NCBI RefSeq assembly: GCF_902729405.1 | Contig: NZ_LR746496.1 | Span: 2,976,001-3,040,000 of the forward strand | Direction of reading: 5' to 3' | DNA from: Acididesulfobacillus acetoxydans | Lineage (GTDB): Bacteria > Bacillota > Desulfitobacteriia > Desulfitobacteriales > Desulfitobacteriaceae | DNA: 64,000 bases | Part shown: positions 15,520-24,271 of the stretch, one piece after another | Numbering within the stretch: the stretch's first letter is position 1 | Layout of the letters: every line of letters starts with the position of its first letter | The notes under the pieces: generated by a model | Databases searched by the model: none | What the model saw: only the letters and a program-made list of their open reading frames with translations | Told to the model about the DNA's origin: nothing | Position numbers and translations under genes: made by a program

Positions 15520-16268
15520 CTTCTCAGCAAGTCCCGGACAACCTCCCCGGCCAAGAGAAGCCCGACCACCGAAGGAACAAAGGAAATACTGCCGGGGATT
15601 TGGCGTTTTTGCGCGCAGTGCGCTTCGCCGCCCGGGCAAATGCAGTTGTTGCGGCAGTCCGCTTCCACGGCCAGTGGTGTGAGCGGAAGGTCGGGAGAAA
15701 ATACGACTTTCAGACCCCGGGTGATCCCTTCTTGACGCAGCAATTTGCGCATTGCTTTCGCCAGCGGATCCCCGCTGGTCTCGGAAATGTCCGCGACCCT
15801 GTAATTCGCCGCACTCAGACGATTGCCCGCTCCCATGCTGGCAATCAGGGGAATTCCGCGGCCTAAACACTCTTTGACCAGACTCACTTTGCCCGCTACC
15901 GTATCAATGGCGTCAACCACATAATCAGGCCGCAGAGTGAGAAAACGGTCCGCCTTCTCTGCCGCGTAAAATTCCTTGATGGCTTCGACCCTGGCCTGGG
16001 GATTGATTTCGAGAATACGCGCTTTCATAACCTCCGCCTTGGCCTTGCCCACGGTTGAGCGCAAAGCGTGCACCTGGCGGTTAATGTTCGTTAAGCAGAT
16101 ATCATCATAATCAACCAGGATCAGGTGTCCCACGCCGGCCCGCGCCAGGGCTTCCGCCGTATAAGACCCGACCCCGCCCACACCGAAAAGCGTGACTGTG
16201 CTTTGGTCGAGTTTGGCTAAACCGTCAGCCCCAATGAGCAGCTCGGTTCTGGAAAACCTATGTTGCAT
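15516..16268 (-). CDS. tcdA: tRNA threonylcarbamoyladenosine dehydratase (ThiF/E1-like)
   Basis: TcdA (CsdL/YgdL) uses ATP to cyclise t6A37 of tRNA to ct6A. The protein has the E1-like Rossmann motif VTLFGVGGVGSYTAEALARA, LVDYDDICLTNINRQ with the adenylation Arg/Asn, DAIDTVAGKVSLV, IASMGAGNRL, and a C-terminal Cys-containing CRNNCICPGG segment before SFVPSVVGLLLAGEVV. The 250-residue length matches the family. A GGAGGAGATT ribosome site precedes the ATG. It lies downstream of the activase-dehydratase genes but is separated by 185 bp containing a terminator-like hairpin, so it is probably transcribed separately. Confidence 0.93.
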   Translation of the reverse strand: MQHRFSRTELLIGADGLAKLDQSTVTLFGVGGVGSYTAEALARAGVGHLILVDYDDICLTNINRQVHALRSTVGKAKAEVMKARILEINPQARVEAIKEFYAAEKADRFLTLRPDYVVDAIDTVAGKVSLVKECLGRGIPLIASMGAGNRLSAANYRVADISETSGDPLAKAMRKLLRQEGITRGLKVVFSPDLPLTPLAVEADCRNNCICPGGEAHCAQKRQIPGSISFVPSVVGLLLAGEVVRDLLRS

Positions 16269-16328
16269 AATCTCCTCCGTCGATCAAGTTTCGGAACCGT
16301 GAAGAAGCGAGGAGGACACAGCCACCCG

Positions 16329-16368
16329 CAAAATTAAACTGTCCGGCGCCATTATAGCGCCGGGCAGT
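16329..16368 (-). terminator. Terminator-like hairpin after the activase gene
   Basis: A 12-bp stem (ACTGTCCGGCGC pairing with GCGCCGGGCAGT, one G-U) with a 7-nt loop lies downstream of the CoA-activase gene. On the minus strand it is followed by TTTAATTTT, giving a plausible rho-independent terminator. Confidence 0.6.
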
Positions 16369-16453
16369 TCGGCAAGCAAGTCATTCTTAGCAGAAGCGAC
16401 CGCTTTTCATCATTACAGACCATTCCCCTGCTCCGCCGGCCGCGGTCGGAAAC

Positions 16454-17479
16454 CTAAGCCCGTATTGTCTGTTCTGCCGCGCGCGCACAATGAGCCGCGG
16501 CTTGGTTTTCCGCCGACCACTTGCCGCAACGGTCGCCCCAGCGGGCCAGAATCTGCCCATCCTGGAAAATCTCCACCACCTCGCAGCGGTTAGCGCAGCC
16601 TGAGCATTCAAAACTCCCGGCCTGAAACGTGGTTTCCGCTAACTGCAGACCGCGGAAACGCGAGCCTGCCCCGCTCCCCCCCTGCGAAGTCAGCTTTTCC
16701 TGGGCCAGATATGCGGCGCCTAAAGCGCCCATGACCGCGAAGTGTTCCGGCACGATGACCTCCTGCCCCAGTTCCTGCTCGAAAGCCCGGCGAATGCCCG
16801 GGTTGGCGGCCACCCCGCCCTGAAAGAGAATGGGGGAAATAATCTCTTTGTTTTTGCCGACGTTATTCAGGTAATTGCGCACCATGGCCTGACAGAGCCC
16901 CGCCAGGATGTCCGGCAGGGAATGCCCAAGCTGCTGTTTATGAATCATATCGGATTCGGCAAACACCGAACAGCGCCCGGCAATACGCACGGGATGCTCC
17001 GCCCGGACCGCGGTCGGGCCGAATTCTTCGATCGGGATGCCCAGGCGGGCGGCCTGCTGGTCGAGAAAAGACCCCGTTCCCGCGGCACAGACCGTATTCA
17101 TGGCGAAATCGACCACCACCCCGTCACGCAGGCAAATAATTTTGGAATCCTGCCCCCCGATTTCCAGAATGGTCTGCACCCCCGGGTGCAGCCGGGAAGC
17201 GGCCACAGCATGGGCGGTGATTTCGTTCTTGACCACATCCGCGCCGAGCAGGGTGGCGGCCAGCTGCCGGGCGCTGCCCGTGGTGCCCACGCCGGCGATG
17301 TGGGCCTGAGGAAACTCGCTGCGCAGCATTCTCAAGCCTTCCTGAATCGTCTGCATCGGCCGGCCCATGGTCCTCAAATAAAGGGTTTTCGCCGCTTGCT
17401 CCCTTTCATCCAAAAGCACCAAATTCGTGCTGACAGAACCCACATCGACTCCCAAATAATAATTATTTTCCCGCAACAC
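16454..17479 (-). CDS. 2-hydroxyacyl-CoA dehydratase activase-like ATPase (BadF/BadG/BcrA/BcrD family)
   Basis: An ASKHA-fold ATPase that, in characterised systems, injects an electron from its [4Fe-4S] cluster into a partner enzyme. GVDVGSVSTNLVLLD is phosphate loop 1, ILEIGGQDSKII loop 2 and FQGGVAANPGIRRAFE the adenosine motif. The two cluster-binding Cys lie in NTVCAAGTGSFLDQQ and AGRCSVFAESDMIHKQQLG. A C-terminal extension (residues ~280-341) adds a second Cys cluster, CSGCANRC plus GDRCGKW, as in large DUF2229-linked activases. The GTG start follows GGGAG by 8 nt and overlaps the upstream gene by 17 bp. With the next two genes it forms a split three-gene version of that large protein. 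Confidence 0.9.
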   Translation of the reverse strand: MLRENNYYLGVDVGSVSTNLVLLDEREQAAKTLYLRTMGRPMQTIQEGLRMLRSEFPQAHIAGVGTTGSARQLAATLLGADVVKNEITAHAVAASRLHPGVQTILEIGGQDSKIICLRDGVVVDFAMNTVCAAGTGSFLDQQAARLGIPIEEFGPTAVRAEHPVRIAGRCSVFAESDMIHKQQLGHSLPDILAGLCQAMVRNYLNNVGKNKEIISPILFQGGVAANPGIRRAFEQELGQEVIVPEHFAVMGALGAAYLAQEKLTSQGGSGAGSRFRGLQLAETTFQAGSFECSGCANRCEVVEIFQDGQILARWGDRCGKWSAENQAAAHCARAAEQTIRA

Positions 17480-18599
17480 TTAACACACTCCCTCGTTTCA
17501 ACCTGCCGCTTTTCCGCCTCTCCAAGAGATCCACAAAAGCTTCCAGCCGAGTCTGAAGGCCGGCTCGTCCTGTGTGCTCATCCAAGGTCAAAGTCATGAT
17601 GGGTATGGAAAAATCCGCTTGAATGCGCGGCAAAATGCCGGCCGCGACAATTTCCGGCATGCACCCCAAGGGGAGAAGCTGAAGGATCCCGTCGAATCCG
17701 CGGCGGGCAAAGCTCACCGCCGCTCCTACAGTTTCCAGGCCGTGTCCCCCGACCATGTGCTCCAGGTAGGGCTTGGCCAGGCGGGAATAGACGCGCAGCG
17801 GCCGGTAACCCTGGGCCAGACCGCGAAAGATGTGCTGCCCTACCCAGCCGGAAAGATAAATTGAGCGGTCCACTTCGGCACCCAAGGCACCTAACTGCTG
17901 TTCCACATCCAGAGATGCAAACGGTTCCAGGATGGTATAAATTTCACCCACGATCCCGATGCGAAGCGGCTCCTTGCCCCCGCTCCCGTTCGCGTCACCC
18001 TGAGAGTCCCGAATGTTTTGCGCCAGCCTGACCGGTACCCGGTGCAAAGATTCATAACTTGCGGACTCGATCAGGTGCTGCCTCGCTATGGCATAGAGCT
18101 TTTCCGCACCCGCGGCATCGCTGAAACGCGGCCGGGCCTGGTGGATCAAGTCTTCCACCTGATCCAGCACAACGCTCTTCTCGTAGGCAAAGCGCACGGC
18201 CCTCACAATCCTGGCCCAGGAGTTCCTGCTCCCGGCCAGATAGCGGATGCGCCGGGCCAAGCCCCAAAGGCTGCCACCCGGGGGCTCGAGAATGACCACC
18301 TCAAAATCATAACCCGCATCAGCCAGGATCTGACGCTCACTTTCCCCATAAAAGCCAAAACGGCAAGGTCCGCTGCCGCCGGTGATGACGATGGTATCCG
18401 CGCCTTTCGCCGCCGCTTCGATATAGTTGCCTAAATTGATTTTTAAAGGCAGGCAGGCAGATTCCGGAGCCAGCTTCGTGCCCAAGTTGAGCGTCCCTTT
18501 CCCGCTCGGCGGCGGCACCACGACCTCCACGTCCAGCGCTTCAAACAAAGCTTGGATCACGATCCAGGCATTACCCATGTGCGGAAATGTCACTTTCAC
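17463..18599 (-). CDS. 2-hydroxyacyl-CoA dehydratase-like protein (DUF2229-associated), short form
   Basis: This 378-residue protein belongs to the HgdB/DUF2229-related group partnered with activases. It has Cys residues placed as in that group: SACLPLKINLGNYIEAA, GGSGPCRFGFYGE and LLPLGCMPEIVA. The C-terminal segment MTLTLDEHTGRAGLQTRLEA is nearly shared with the downstream-numbered neighbour, showing that the two are paralogues. The GTG start follows AGGAGGG by 7 nt and overlaps that neighbour by 29 bp. No dehydratase substrate genes are nearby. Role and substrate are unknown; iron-sulfur binding is inferred from the Cys pattern. Confidence 0.8.
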   Translation of the reverse strand: MKVTFPHMGNAWIVIQALFEALDVEVVVPPPSGKGTLNLGTKLAPESACLPLKINLGNYIEAAAKGADTIVITGGSGPCRFGFYGESERQILADAGYDFEVVILEPPGGSLWGLARRIRYLAGSRNSWARIVRAVRFAYEKSVVLDQVEDLIHQARPRFSDAAGAEKLYAIARQHLIESASYESLHRVPVRLAQNIRDSQGDANGSGGKEPLRIGIVGEIYTILEPFASLDVEQQLGALGAEVDRSIYLSGWVGQHIFRGLAQGYRPLRVYSRLAKPYLEHMVGGHGLETVGAAVSFARRGFDGILQLLPLGCMPEIVAAGILPRIQADFSIPIMTLTLDEHTGRAGLQTRLEAFVDLLERRKSGRLKRGSVLSVAGK

Positions 18600-19779
18600 G
18601 CCGAACCCTCCTCTCCGTCATATCCAAAAAGGCCTCCAACCTGGTTACGAGCCCCGCTTCCCCGCTGTGCTCATCCAAGGTCAACACCATATAGGGCTTA
18701 TGTTCTTTGCGGGCCACCCGGGCCAGAAGGTCCTGGGTAATGGAATCCGTACCGCAGCCGAAACAAGAGAGATAGATGATTCCGTCCACCTCATCCCCCC
18801 GGCTGAAGAAGCTCCCGGCTCCCAAGATCTTACGGGCATGACTCCAGAACAGGTCTTTGCGCTGGCCTTGCAGCCCTTGCGCGATGCGACTGGTTTCGAC
18901 CTCTTCCACCAGGCGGACCCGGGCCTGGCTTTGCAGACGGCCGAGTAAATTGAGATTGGCATAGGTCTCCTGAGTTAAGTAGGAATGCCCGATGAGCGCG
19001 ATTTTCAAAGGCGGTTCCTTTTTTTCTTCCGGAGAGCAGCCCGGCGTGCGGCCCGCGGCTTCCCGGCTCATAACGTCCGGGCCGCTGCCTTCCCGGCCTA
19101 TAACTTCCCGATCATCAACTTCCCGGCCGCTGCCTTCCCGGTCTGTGAGCTCGCCATCAACTCTGTCACCCGGCACTTCCCCTGCAGACGGTTTTGGCCC
19201 CCGCACCCTTGCAGGGAACTGGTTCTGCGGGCCCGCCTCCGCTTTTCGCCGGCTTGATCGCAAAACGGGATCAAACTCCGCCATGCTTTGCGTAAAACTC
19301 AATCCCTGCAAGCGCGATCTTTCAAAGCGTTCCTGCCACTCGCCGCCCTGCCCAAAAGCCTGGCGCACCTCCGCCCGCTTCTTGCCTAAAGAAGCTCCGA
19401 AACGTTCCAGCTCGGCCAAGAGACGACGGTTGCCTAAGCGCCGGTTGAAATTGACGGTGAGAACCGGCAAGCCTTGCGGCACAGCCGCCAAGATGCTTTC
19501 GGGTAAGCCCAGAAGTTTGGGACAGAGATAAGTTTGCTCCTCCGTACTCACCATGCGGGGCAGAAACAAGGCATCAACACCCTTGAGAGCCTGAATATGC
19601 CCGGCCAGGATTTTGATCGGCAGGCAAGTTTCATCACTGGCTTTTTTGAGACCCGATTCCATGATGCTCCGGTTCGTCAGGGGGGAGGTGACGAGTTCCA
19701 GATTCAAACTGCGGAAAAAACCGGCCCAAAAAGGAAAATAGTCATAATAGTGAACAGCTCGGGGAAAACCAATCCTCAC
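18571..19779 (-). CDS. 2-hydroxyacyl-CoA dehydratase-like protein (DUF2229 family)
   Basis: First gene of the activase-dehydratase set (402 aa). The N-terminus RIGFPRAVHYYDYFPFW and DETCLPIKILAGH are typical of DUF2229 proteins. CFGCGTDS near residue ~350 and the C-terminal LTLDEHSGEAGLVTRLEAF match its paralogue. Between residues ~210 and ~255 an insert rich in Gly/Arg/Glu/Asp (DREGSGREVDDREVIGREG) interrupts the domain; it is encoded by a 15-bp tandem array and is probably a disordered loop. The start is GTG, 10 nt after AAAGGA. A 180-bp gap separates it from spoVAF upstream; I saw no terminator there. Confidence 0.8.
   Translation of the reverse strand: MRIGFPRAVHYYDYFPFWAGFFRSLNLELVTSPLTNRSIMESGLKKASDETCLPIKILAGHIQALKGVDALFLPRMVSTEEQTYLCPKLLGLPESILAAVPQGLPVLTVNFNRRLGNRRLLAELERFGASLGKKRAEVRQAFGQGGEWQERFERSRLQGLSFTQSMAEFDPVLRSSRRKAEAGPQNQFPARVRGPKPSAGEVPGDRVDGELTDREGSGREVDDREVIGREGSGPDVMSREAAGRTPGCSPEEKKEPPLKIALIGHSYLTQETYANLNLLGRLQSQARVRLVEEVETSRIAQGLQGQRKDLFWSHARKILGAGSFFSRGDEVDGIIYLSCFGCGTDSITQDLLARVARKEHKPYMVLTLDEHSGEAGLVTRLEAFLDMTERRVRRESDISAHG
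19060..19149. repeat. 15-bp tandem array, six copies
   Basis: Six contiguous 15-bp units with plus-strand consensus TTCCCGGCCNNTAAC begin at 19060, 19075, 19090, 19105, 19120 and 19135. They lie in frame inside the DUF2229-family gene and encode a five-residue repeat. Confidence 0.9.
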
Positions 19780-19959
19780 AACGCAAGCATCCTTTCCCTA
19801 AACCCGTATTCTTTCTTAAATAACCGATACTATCCCGGTAAACTCATATCTTACGCCGTTATAAGGAGTTGCCGGGGCAAGTGCTGTTTTTCGGAAAATC
19901 CGCTCAAACCTATTTGATAACAGCCGTATCTGCCATAACAGCTTTAACAGGTGTAACAG

Positions 19960-21441
19960 CTATTTCTTCGGCTGCCTGGTCTTGTCCCGAGTGTGGAGCT
20001 TCTTGGGCCGGGTATTGTGAATGGGCACCGGCTCGCGTACCAGGATTGTCTTTAAAGCCTGCAGATCCAAAGGCAGCAAAGGCCAGAGGTAGGGCACTTC
20101 AAAGGACTTGGTCCTAAGCAGGAGGAAGAACCAAAGGGCGAAACCGATGATCAAGCCGGGAACGTGAAACGCCCCCACCATCAGCACCAGAAATAGGCGG
20201 GCGATGCGGTTGGCCTGCGACAATTCATAGCTGGGAGTCGCAAAGGTACCCACCGCGGTGAAAGCCACATACATAACCACATCCGGAGCAAACATACCGA
20301 CCTTGATCGCCACATCGCCGATCATGAAAGCGGCAATTAAGCCAAGGGCCGTCGCCAGGGGAGTCGGGGTGTGAATCGCGGCCATGCGGACCAGATCCAC
20401 TCCGAAATCCGCGATCACGACCTGCCAAAAGAGGGGAACTTTGGTCGGCTTGCCCGGGGCTAAAAAATGAAGCCCATGGGGTATCCCTCCGGGGTTCGTC
20501 ACAATAGACAGCCAGACCGGCAGGAGAAACAGGCAAATGATGATACCCATGAAACGCACCCAGCGCAAATAAGCCCCCACGATCGGTTCCTGGCGGTATT
20601 CCTCCGCGTGTTGCACATGGTGCCAAAAGGTTGCGGGCGCAATGATGACGCTGGGAGAGGTATCCACTATGATAATGACATGTCCCTCGAGAATATGCAT
20701 GGCCGCCACGTCCGGCCGCTCGGTATAGCGGACGCGCGGGTAAGGATTCCACAGTTTGCTGCCGAGGATGAATTCCTCCACGCTCTTTTCGGCCATGGGA
20801 ATCCCGTCGATCTGGATCTTCTTGATATCTGACTCGATTTTGTCGACCAGGTCGGCGTTGGTCACATCTTCAATATAGGCGATGCAGACATCGGTCTTAG
20901 AACGTTTCCCCACTTGGACGAGTTTCATGCGCAGCCGAGGGTCCCTGAGACGCCTCCGAATCAGGGTCGTGTTAAACACCATCGTCTCCGTAAATCCGTC
21001 TCTGGACCCTCTCGTTACCCGCTCAATATCCGGCTCCTCCGGCTGCCTGCCAGGATACATGCGTAAATCGACAATGATGGATTTTTCCTGGCCCTCGACC
21101 AGGATGGCCATCGGACCTGAGAGCATAAAGTAGAGCACCTTTTCCATCGTGTCGACTTCCGTGACCTGGAGATCGACGATCCGACCCTTTACCAGCTTGT
21201 CCAAAGCATTGACCAGGAGGTCCGACCTTTCCAGGTCAATGATGGCATCCAGAACATAACTGGCCACATGAGTATCCACCATGCCATTGATCGAATAAAT
21301 GGCCACCCTTTTGCCGCCGATCGTCATTTCCCGTAAAATGACGTCATAACTGTCGGGAACCCCCAGAAGCTGGTTCAAGTAATCAATATTGTGCTGATAG
21401 TTCTTGCTGATCGGAGTGCCTTTTTCCTTGTCATCACCCAT
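19960..21441 (-). CDS. spoVAF: Stage V sporulation protein AF
   Basis: SpoVAF is a GerA-type inner-membrane spore protein encoded in the spoVA operon and thought to help Ca-dipicolinate release during germination. The large N-terminal soluble part contains GGKRVAIYSINGMVDTHV, SGPMAILVEGQEKSII and TRGSRDGFTETMVFNTTLIR, followed by four to five membrane helices (MGIIICLFLLPVWLSIV onward) and a basic tail. The ATG at 21441 (493 aa) follows GGGTAGGGG closely; a TTG-initiated extension to 21471 is less likely because it overlaps spoVAE. Last gene of the operon. Confidence 0.95.
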   Translation of the reverse strand: MGDDKEKGTPISKNYQHNIDYLNQLLGVPDSYDVILREMTIGGKRVAIYSINGMVDTHVASYVLDAIIDLERSDLLVNALDKLVKGRIVDLQVTEVDTMEKVLYFMLSGPMAILVEGQEKSIIVDLRMYPGRQPEEPDIERVTRGSRDGFTETMVFNTTLIRRRLRDPRLRMKLVQVGKRSKTDVCIAYIEDVTNADLVDKIESDIKKIQIDGIPMAEKSVEEFILGSKLWNPYPRVRYTERPDVAAMHILEGHVIIIVDTSPSVIIAPATFWHHVQHAEEYRQEPIVGAYLRWVRFMGIIICLFLLPVWLSIVTNPGGIPHGLHFLAPGKPTKVPLFWQVVIADFGVDLVRMAAIHTPTPLATALGLIAAFMIGDVAIKVGMFAPDVVMYVAFTAVGTFATPSYELSQANRIARLFLVLMVGAFHVPGLIIGFALWFFLLLRTKSFEVPYLWPLLPLDLQALKTILVREPVPIHNTRPKKLHTRDKTRQPKK

Positions 21442-21448
21442 CTCTCCC

Positions 21449-21817
21449 CTACCCTTTCGGATTGAACGCAATCGAGACCAAATACCCGAACAGAACAGCC
21501 GCCGCTATTCCCACGGCCGTAGCGGCAACTCCTCCGGAGAGAGCCCCCATCAGCCCCTCGCGGCTCACTGCGTCCATGGCCCCTTTGGCCAGGCTGTAAC
21601 CGAAGCCTGATAAAGGGACCGAGGCCCCCGCGCCGCCGATTTCGATCAGCGGCTTATACCAGCCCAAAGCCCCCAGGATAGCCCCTCCCGTGACAAAGGT
21701 CACCAGGACGTGGGCGGGTGTGAAGGAAGGTTTGGTCAAATCCATCAGCAGCTGTCCGATCACACAAATCACTCCCCCAACCAAAAAGGCGGGGATAATC
21801 ATCCGAAATACAAACAT
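21449..21817 (-). CDS. spoVAE: Stage V sporulation protein AE
   Basis: A small four-helix inner-membrane protein of the SpoVA channel that moves dipicolinic acid into and out of the spore. IPAFLVGGVICVIGQLLMDL, FVTGGAILGALGWYKPLIEI and the GAGASVPLSGFG loop identify it as the SpoVAEb type; it is paralogous to SpoVAC. The ATG at 21817 (122 aa) follows AGGAGTG by 5 nt. spoVAF starts 7 nt after its stop. Only one AE gene is present, and spoVAA and spoVAB are missing, as is common in Clostridia. Confidence 0.95.
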   Translation of the reverse strand: MFVFRMIIPAFLVGGVICVIGQLLMDLTKPSFTPAHVLVTFVTGGAILGALGWYKPLIEIGGAGASVPLSGFGYSLAKGAMDAVSREGLMGALSGGVAATAVGIAAAVLFGYLVSIAFNPKG

Positions 21818-21879
21818 GTCGCCACTCCTTTCTTGCCTTGCGCGGACGACCAATTTTGCCCTTGAACAACGAAATACTT

Positions 21880-22887
21880 TTATCCCTCAATGACAACCGC
21901 GTGCCCGATGCCTGGAACCGATTCGCCCTGGAGTGAGGAGGTCGGGGAGTGAAGGGCCCCGCTGCCGACGAGGAGCACCCTTTTCAAACTTCCGGCTGTC
22001 AGCCTCTGCATAATGTCGCCGGCAAACACCACGGCTGAGCAGCCGCAGCCACTGGCGCCCGCATGCACGTCCTGGCTTTTGTCATAGATCATCAAGCCGC
22101 AGTCCGTGTATTCCGACCCGAGGGACATGCCGCTTCTCAGCATCACTTCCCGCGTCAGATCGGCTCCCACCATGCCCAGATCACCGGACGCTATCAGGCT
22201 GTAATCTTCCGGCTGGCGCTGCAAATCCTGAAAATGGTTCAAGAGGGTGTCCGCCACAGCCGGTGCCATAGCCGCACCCATGTTGCCGACATCCGTTTCT
22301 CCGTAGTCCAGCACCCTGCCCAGGGTCGCCGCGGTGATCCTGGGTCCTGTGCCGCTTTGACCCAGAAGGACACTCCCTGCACCCGTCACTGTCCACTGGG
22401 CACTCAGGGACCTTTGGCCTCCCTGTTCCGTGGGCAGGCGGTACTGCCTTTCCGCCGAATCGTGATGGCTGGAAACGCCCACCAGGACATGACTGGCAAA
22501 TCCCCCATCGATGAGCATACTCCCTACGGCCATGCCCAGTGCCATCGTAGAGCAAGCTCCGTAAAGGCCGATGAAGGGCAAAGCCAGCTTGCGGGCAGCA
22601 AAGTTGGAGGATATGATCTGGTTGAGCAAATCTCCCGCCAGCATATAATCCACTTGACTGAGCGGAATTCCCGCCTGCTCCACCGCTCCCTGCATCGCCT
22701 CCTGCAACAGTTTACTCTCGGCCAGTTCCCAGGATTTTTCCCCATTGATATTGTCCTGCCAGACCTTGTCGAAGGTCTTACCCAGCGGCCCCCGCCCCTC
22801 CATCGGCCCGACTACTGAGTAGGAAGCCAGAATCACCGGCGGGCTGGAGAAAACTACCGTCTGGTTGCCCACGCGTTTTAAATCCAT
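21880..22887 (-). CDS. spoVAD: Stage V sporulation protein AD
   Basis: SpoVAD has a thiolase fold and binds dipicolinic acid at the spore inner membrane; it acts with SpoVAC and SpoVAE. Marker segments are VGNQTVVFSSPPVILASYSV, DYMLAGDLLNQIISSNFAAR, LYGACSTMALGMA (position of the thiolase Cys), GQRSLSAQWTVTGAGS and SGCGCSAVV. Its 335 residues match the family length. The ATG is preceded by AAGGATGGGTG. It lies 145 bp after spoVAC; the gap has no other gene that I can support. Confidence 0.96.
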   Translation of the reverse strand: MDLKRVGNQTVVFSSPPVILASYSVVGPMEGRGPLGKTFDKVWQDNINGEKSWELAESKLLQEAMQGAVEQAGIPLSQVDYMLAGDLLNQIISSNFAARKLALPFIGLYGACSTMALGMAVGSMLIDGGFASHVLVGVSSHHDSAERQYRLPTEQGGQRSLSAQWTVTGAGSVLLGQSGTGPRITAATLGRVLDYGETDVGNMGAAMAPAVADTLLNHFQDLQRQPEDYSLIASGDLGMVGADLTREVMLRSGMSLGSEYTDCGLMIYDKSQDVHAGASGCGCSAVVFAGDIMQRLTAGSLKRVLLVGSGALHSPTSSLQGESVPGIGHAVVIEG

Positions 22888-23032
22888 AGTTCACCCATCC
22901 TTTTTCACGCTCTCTCCCAAAAAAATCCGTGTCATCTCGGCCATAAGTGTCTCTTATCGTCAGCCCGGCTTTTTCACCTTCTGACAGAGCCACATGACTG
23001 ACATAGCACCGGGCTCTCCCGGTCACAAGCAT

Positions 23033-23497
23033 TCAGTGGAGAAAGTAATAAATGATCCCCACCACGATGGAAGTGGCAATTCCGTAAACCAGCACCGGCC
23101 CTGCGACCGTGAAGAGCCTGGCGCCGACACCCATCACATACCCCTCGCGCTTGAATTCCAAGGCGGGAGAAACAATGGAATTGGCGAAACCCGTCACTGG
23201 GACAATGGAGCCCGCGCCGGCATATTTGCCGATTTCGTCGTAAACTCCCAAACCGGTCAAGAGCGCACCCAGAAAAATCAAAAGAGCCGTAGCGGCCGTC
23301 GAGGCCTGCGTCTGGTTCAAGCCCCCAGCCACAAAAAGATTGATAATCACCTGACCGATAGCGCAGATCAGCCCGCCCACAAAAAAAGCCCAGATGCAGT
23401 TTTTTAACACGGTCGGCTTCGGCGTGAGTTTGGTTGACAGGTCCTTATACTCCTCGGGCGTTATTTTGAGCGTGGGCGGGCGCATGTTCTGAGACAA
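23033..23497 (-). CDS. spoVAC: Stage V sporulation protein AC
   Basis: First gene of this spoVA operon, encoding a mechanosensitive-type membrane component of the dipicolinate channel. Four hydrophobic segments are visible (CIWAFFVGGLICAIGQVIIN, TAATALLIFLGALLTGLGVY, the GAGSIVPVTGFANSIVSP loop, TVAGPVLVYGIATSIVVG). The start is TTG at 23497 (154 aa): a full AAAGGAGG ribosome site lies 7 nt upstream and MSQNMRPPTLK fits family N-termini. Longer frames upstream have no such site. It diverges from spoIIAA across a ~430-bp region. A sigma-G promoter is expected but I could not find a convincing one. Confidence 0.95.
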   Translation of the reverse strand: MSQNMRPPTLKITPEEYKDLSTKLTPKPTVLKNCIWAFFVGGLICAIGQVIINLFVAGGLNQTQASTAATALLIFLGALLTGLGVYDEIGKYAGAGSIVPVTGFANSIVSPALEFKREGYVMGVGARLFTVAGPVLVYGIATSIVVGIIYYFLH

Positions 23498-23864
23498 GTT
23501 GTTTCCTCCTTTCGGTCTCCGGTCTTCTCGGAAAATCCCCTGTACCGTCCCGCGACAGTCCTTTCTCATCCGCACAGCCAAAACCCGCCTGCACGATTCG
23601 GGTGAAGATTTCGCTTTCCGACTTCACTGCCGCGCCAGACTTCCGGGCAATAGCCACCGGAATGCAAATGCTATCACCTTGATGAGCGCTCCGGGCGCAC
23701 TTCGCCCTGCGGGCCGGCCTGGTTCGCACAGTGCTTCCTTTGTCTGACGATGCCGCTTTGACGTGACATGGAATCTACCGGATATTATGTTTTGATTTTC
23801 GGACAATTATACCAAACCCGCCAAGGTCTAAGGGAAGAAAACTTGGCGCTTTTTTCCAAGACCA

Positions 23865-23891
23865 GAAGGAAAATTATGGGTTCCGTCGAAT
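23865..23891 (+). promoter_or_regulatory. Sigma-H-type promoter of the spoIIA operon with 0A-box-like -10
   Basis: GAAGGAAAA matches the sigma-H -35 RNAGGAWWW exactly, and GAAT follows after 14 nt, the expected -10. The -10 is embedded in CGTCGAA, one mismatch from the Spo0A box TGTCGAA. The promoter ends 38 nt before the chosen spoIIAA ATG and lies downstream of longer possible starts, which rules those out. The promoter of spo0A in this window has the same design. Confidence 0.75.
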
Positions 23892-23929
23892 TCTCCCTTA
23901 GCAGAATGATCAAGGAGGGATTTCCCGGG

Positions 23930-24271
23930 ATGGAAAAGAACATCGAGCGTCAGACCCTGCTTTTGCGCTTGGACGGCGACCTGGACATGAAAACTGCGGA
24001 AACGCTGCGCCAAGCCATTGATAATGAGATTGAACGCCGAAAGGTCCGTACGGTCATCCTCAATCTGGAAAAGGTGCAATTCATCGACAGTTCAGGTCTC
24101 GGCGTCATCCTGGGACGCTATAAAAAGCTGGTCCCGCTGGGGGGAAAGATCAAAATCACCAACGTTCCGGCCCACGTTTTCAAGATCATGGAATTATCCG
24201 GTTTGCCCAAAATTATCGACTTTTACCAAACGGAGGCGGCGGCCCGCGAAGAAGGAAGGGGAGCACAATGA
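23930..24271 (+). CDS. spoIIAA: Anti-sigma-F factor antagonist
   Basis: SpoIIAA is the STAS-domain switch that, when dephosphorylated by SpoIIE, binds SpoIIAB and frees sigma-F in the forespore. LLLRLDGDLDMKTAETLRQA and ILNLEKVQFIDSSGLGVILG are diagnostic; the Ser of DSSG is the phosphorylation site. The ATG at 23930 (113 aa) fits the family length, and the sigma-H promoter lies just upstream. AAGGAGG is 11 nt before it, slightly far. The last codons overlap spoIIAB by 4 bp. Confidence 0.96.
   Translation: MEKNIERQTLLLRLDGDLDMKTAETLRQAIDNEIERRKVRTVILNLEKVQFIDSSGLGVILGRYKKLVPLGGKIKITNVPAHVFKIMELSGLPKIIDFYQTEAAAREEGRGAQ

Noticed and set aside
23445-23729. 94-codon minus-strand frame upstream of spoVAC, considered as a remnant of spoVAA or spoVAB
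   Set aside because: No similarity to either that I can see, and it runs out of frame into spoVAC; no ribosome site.
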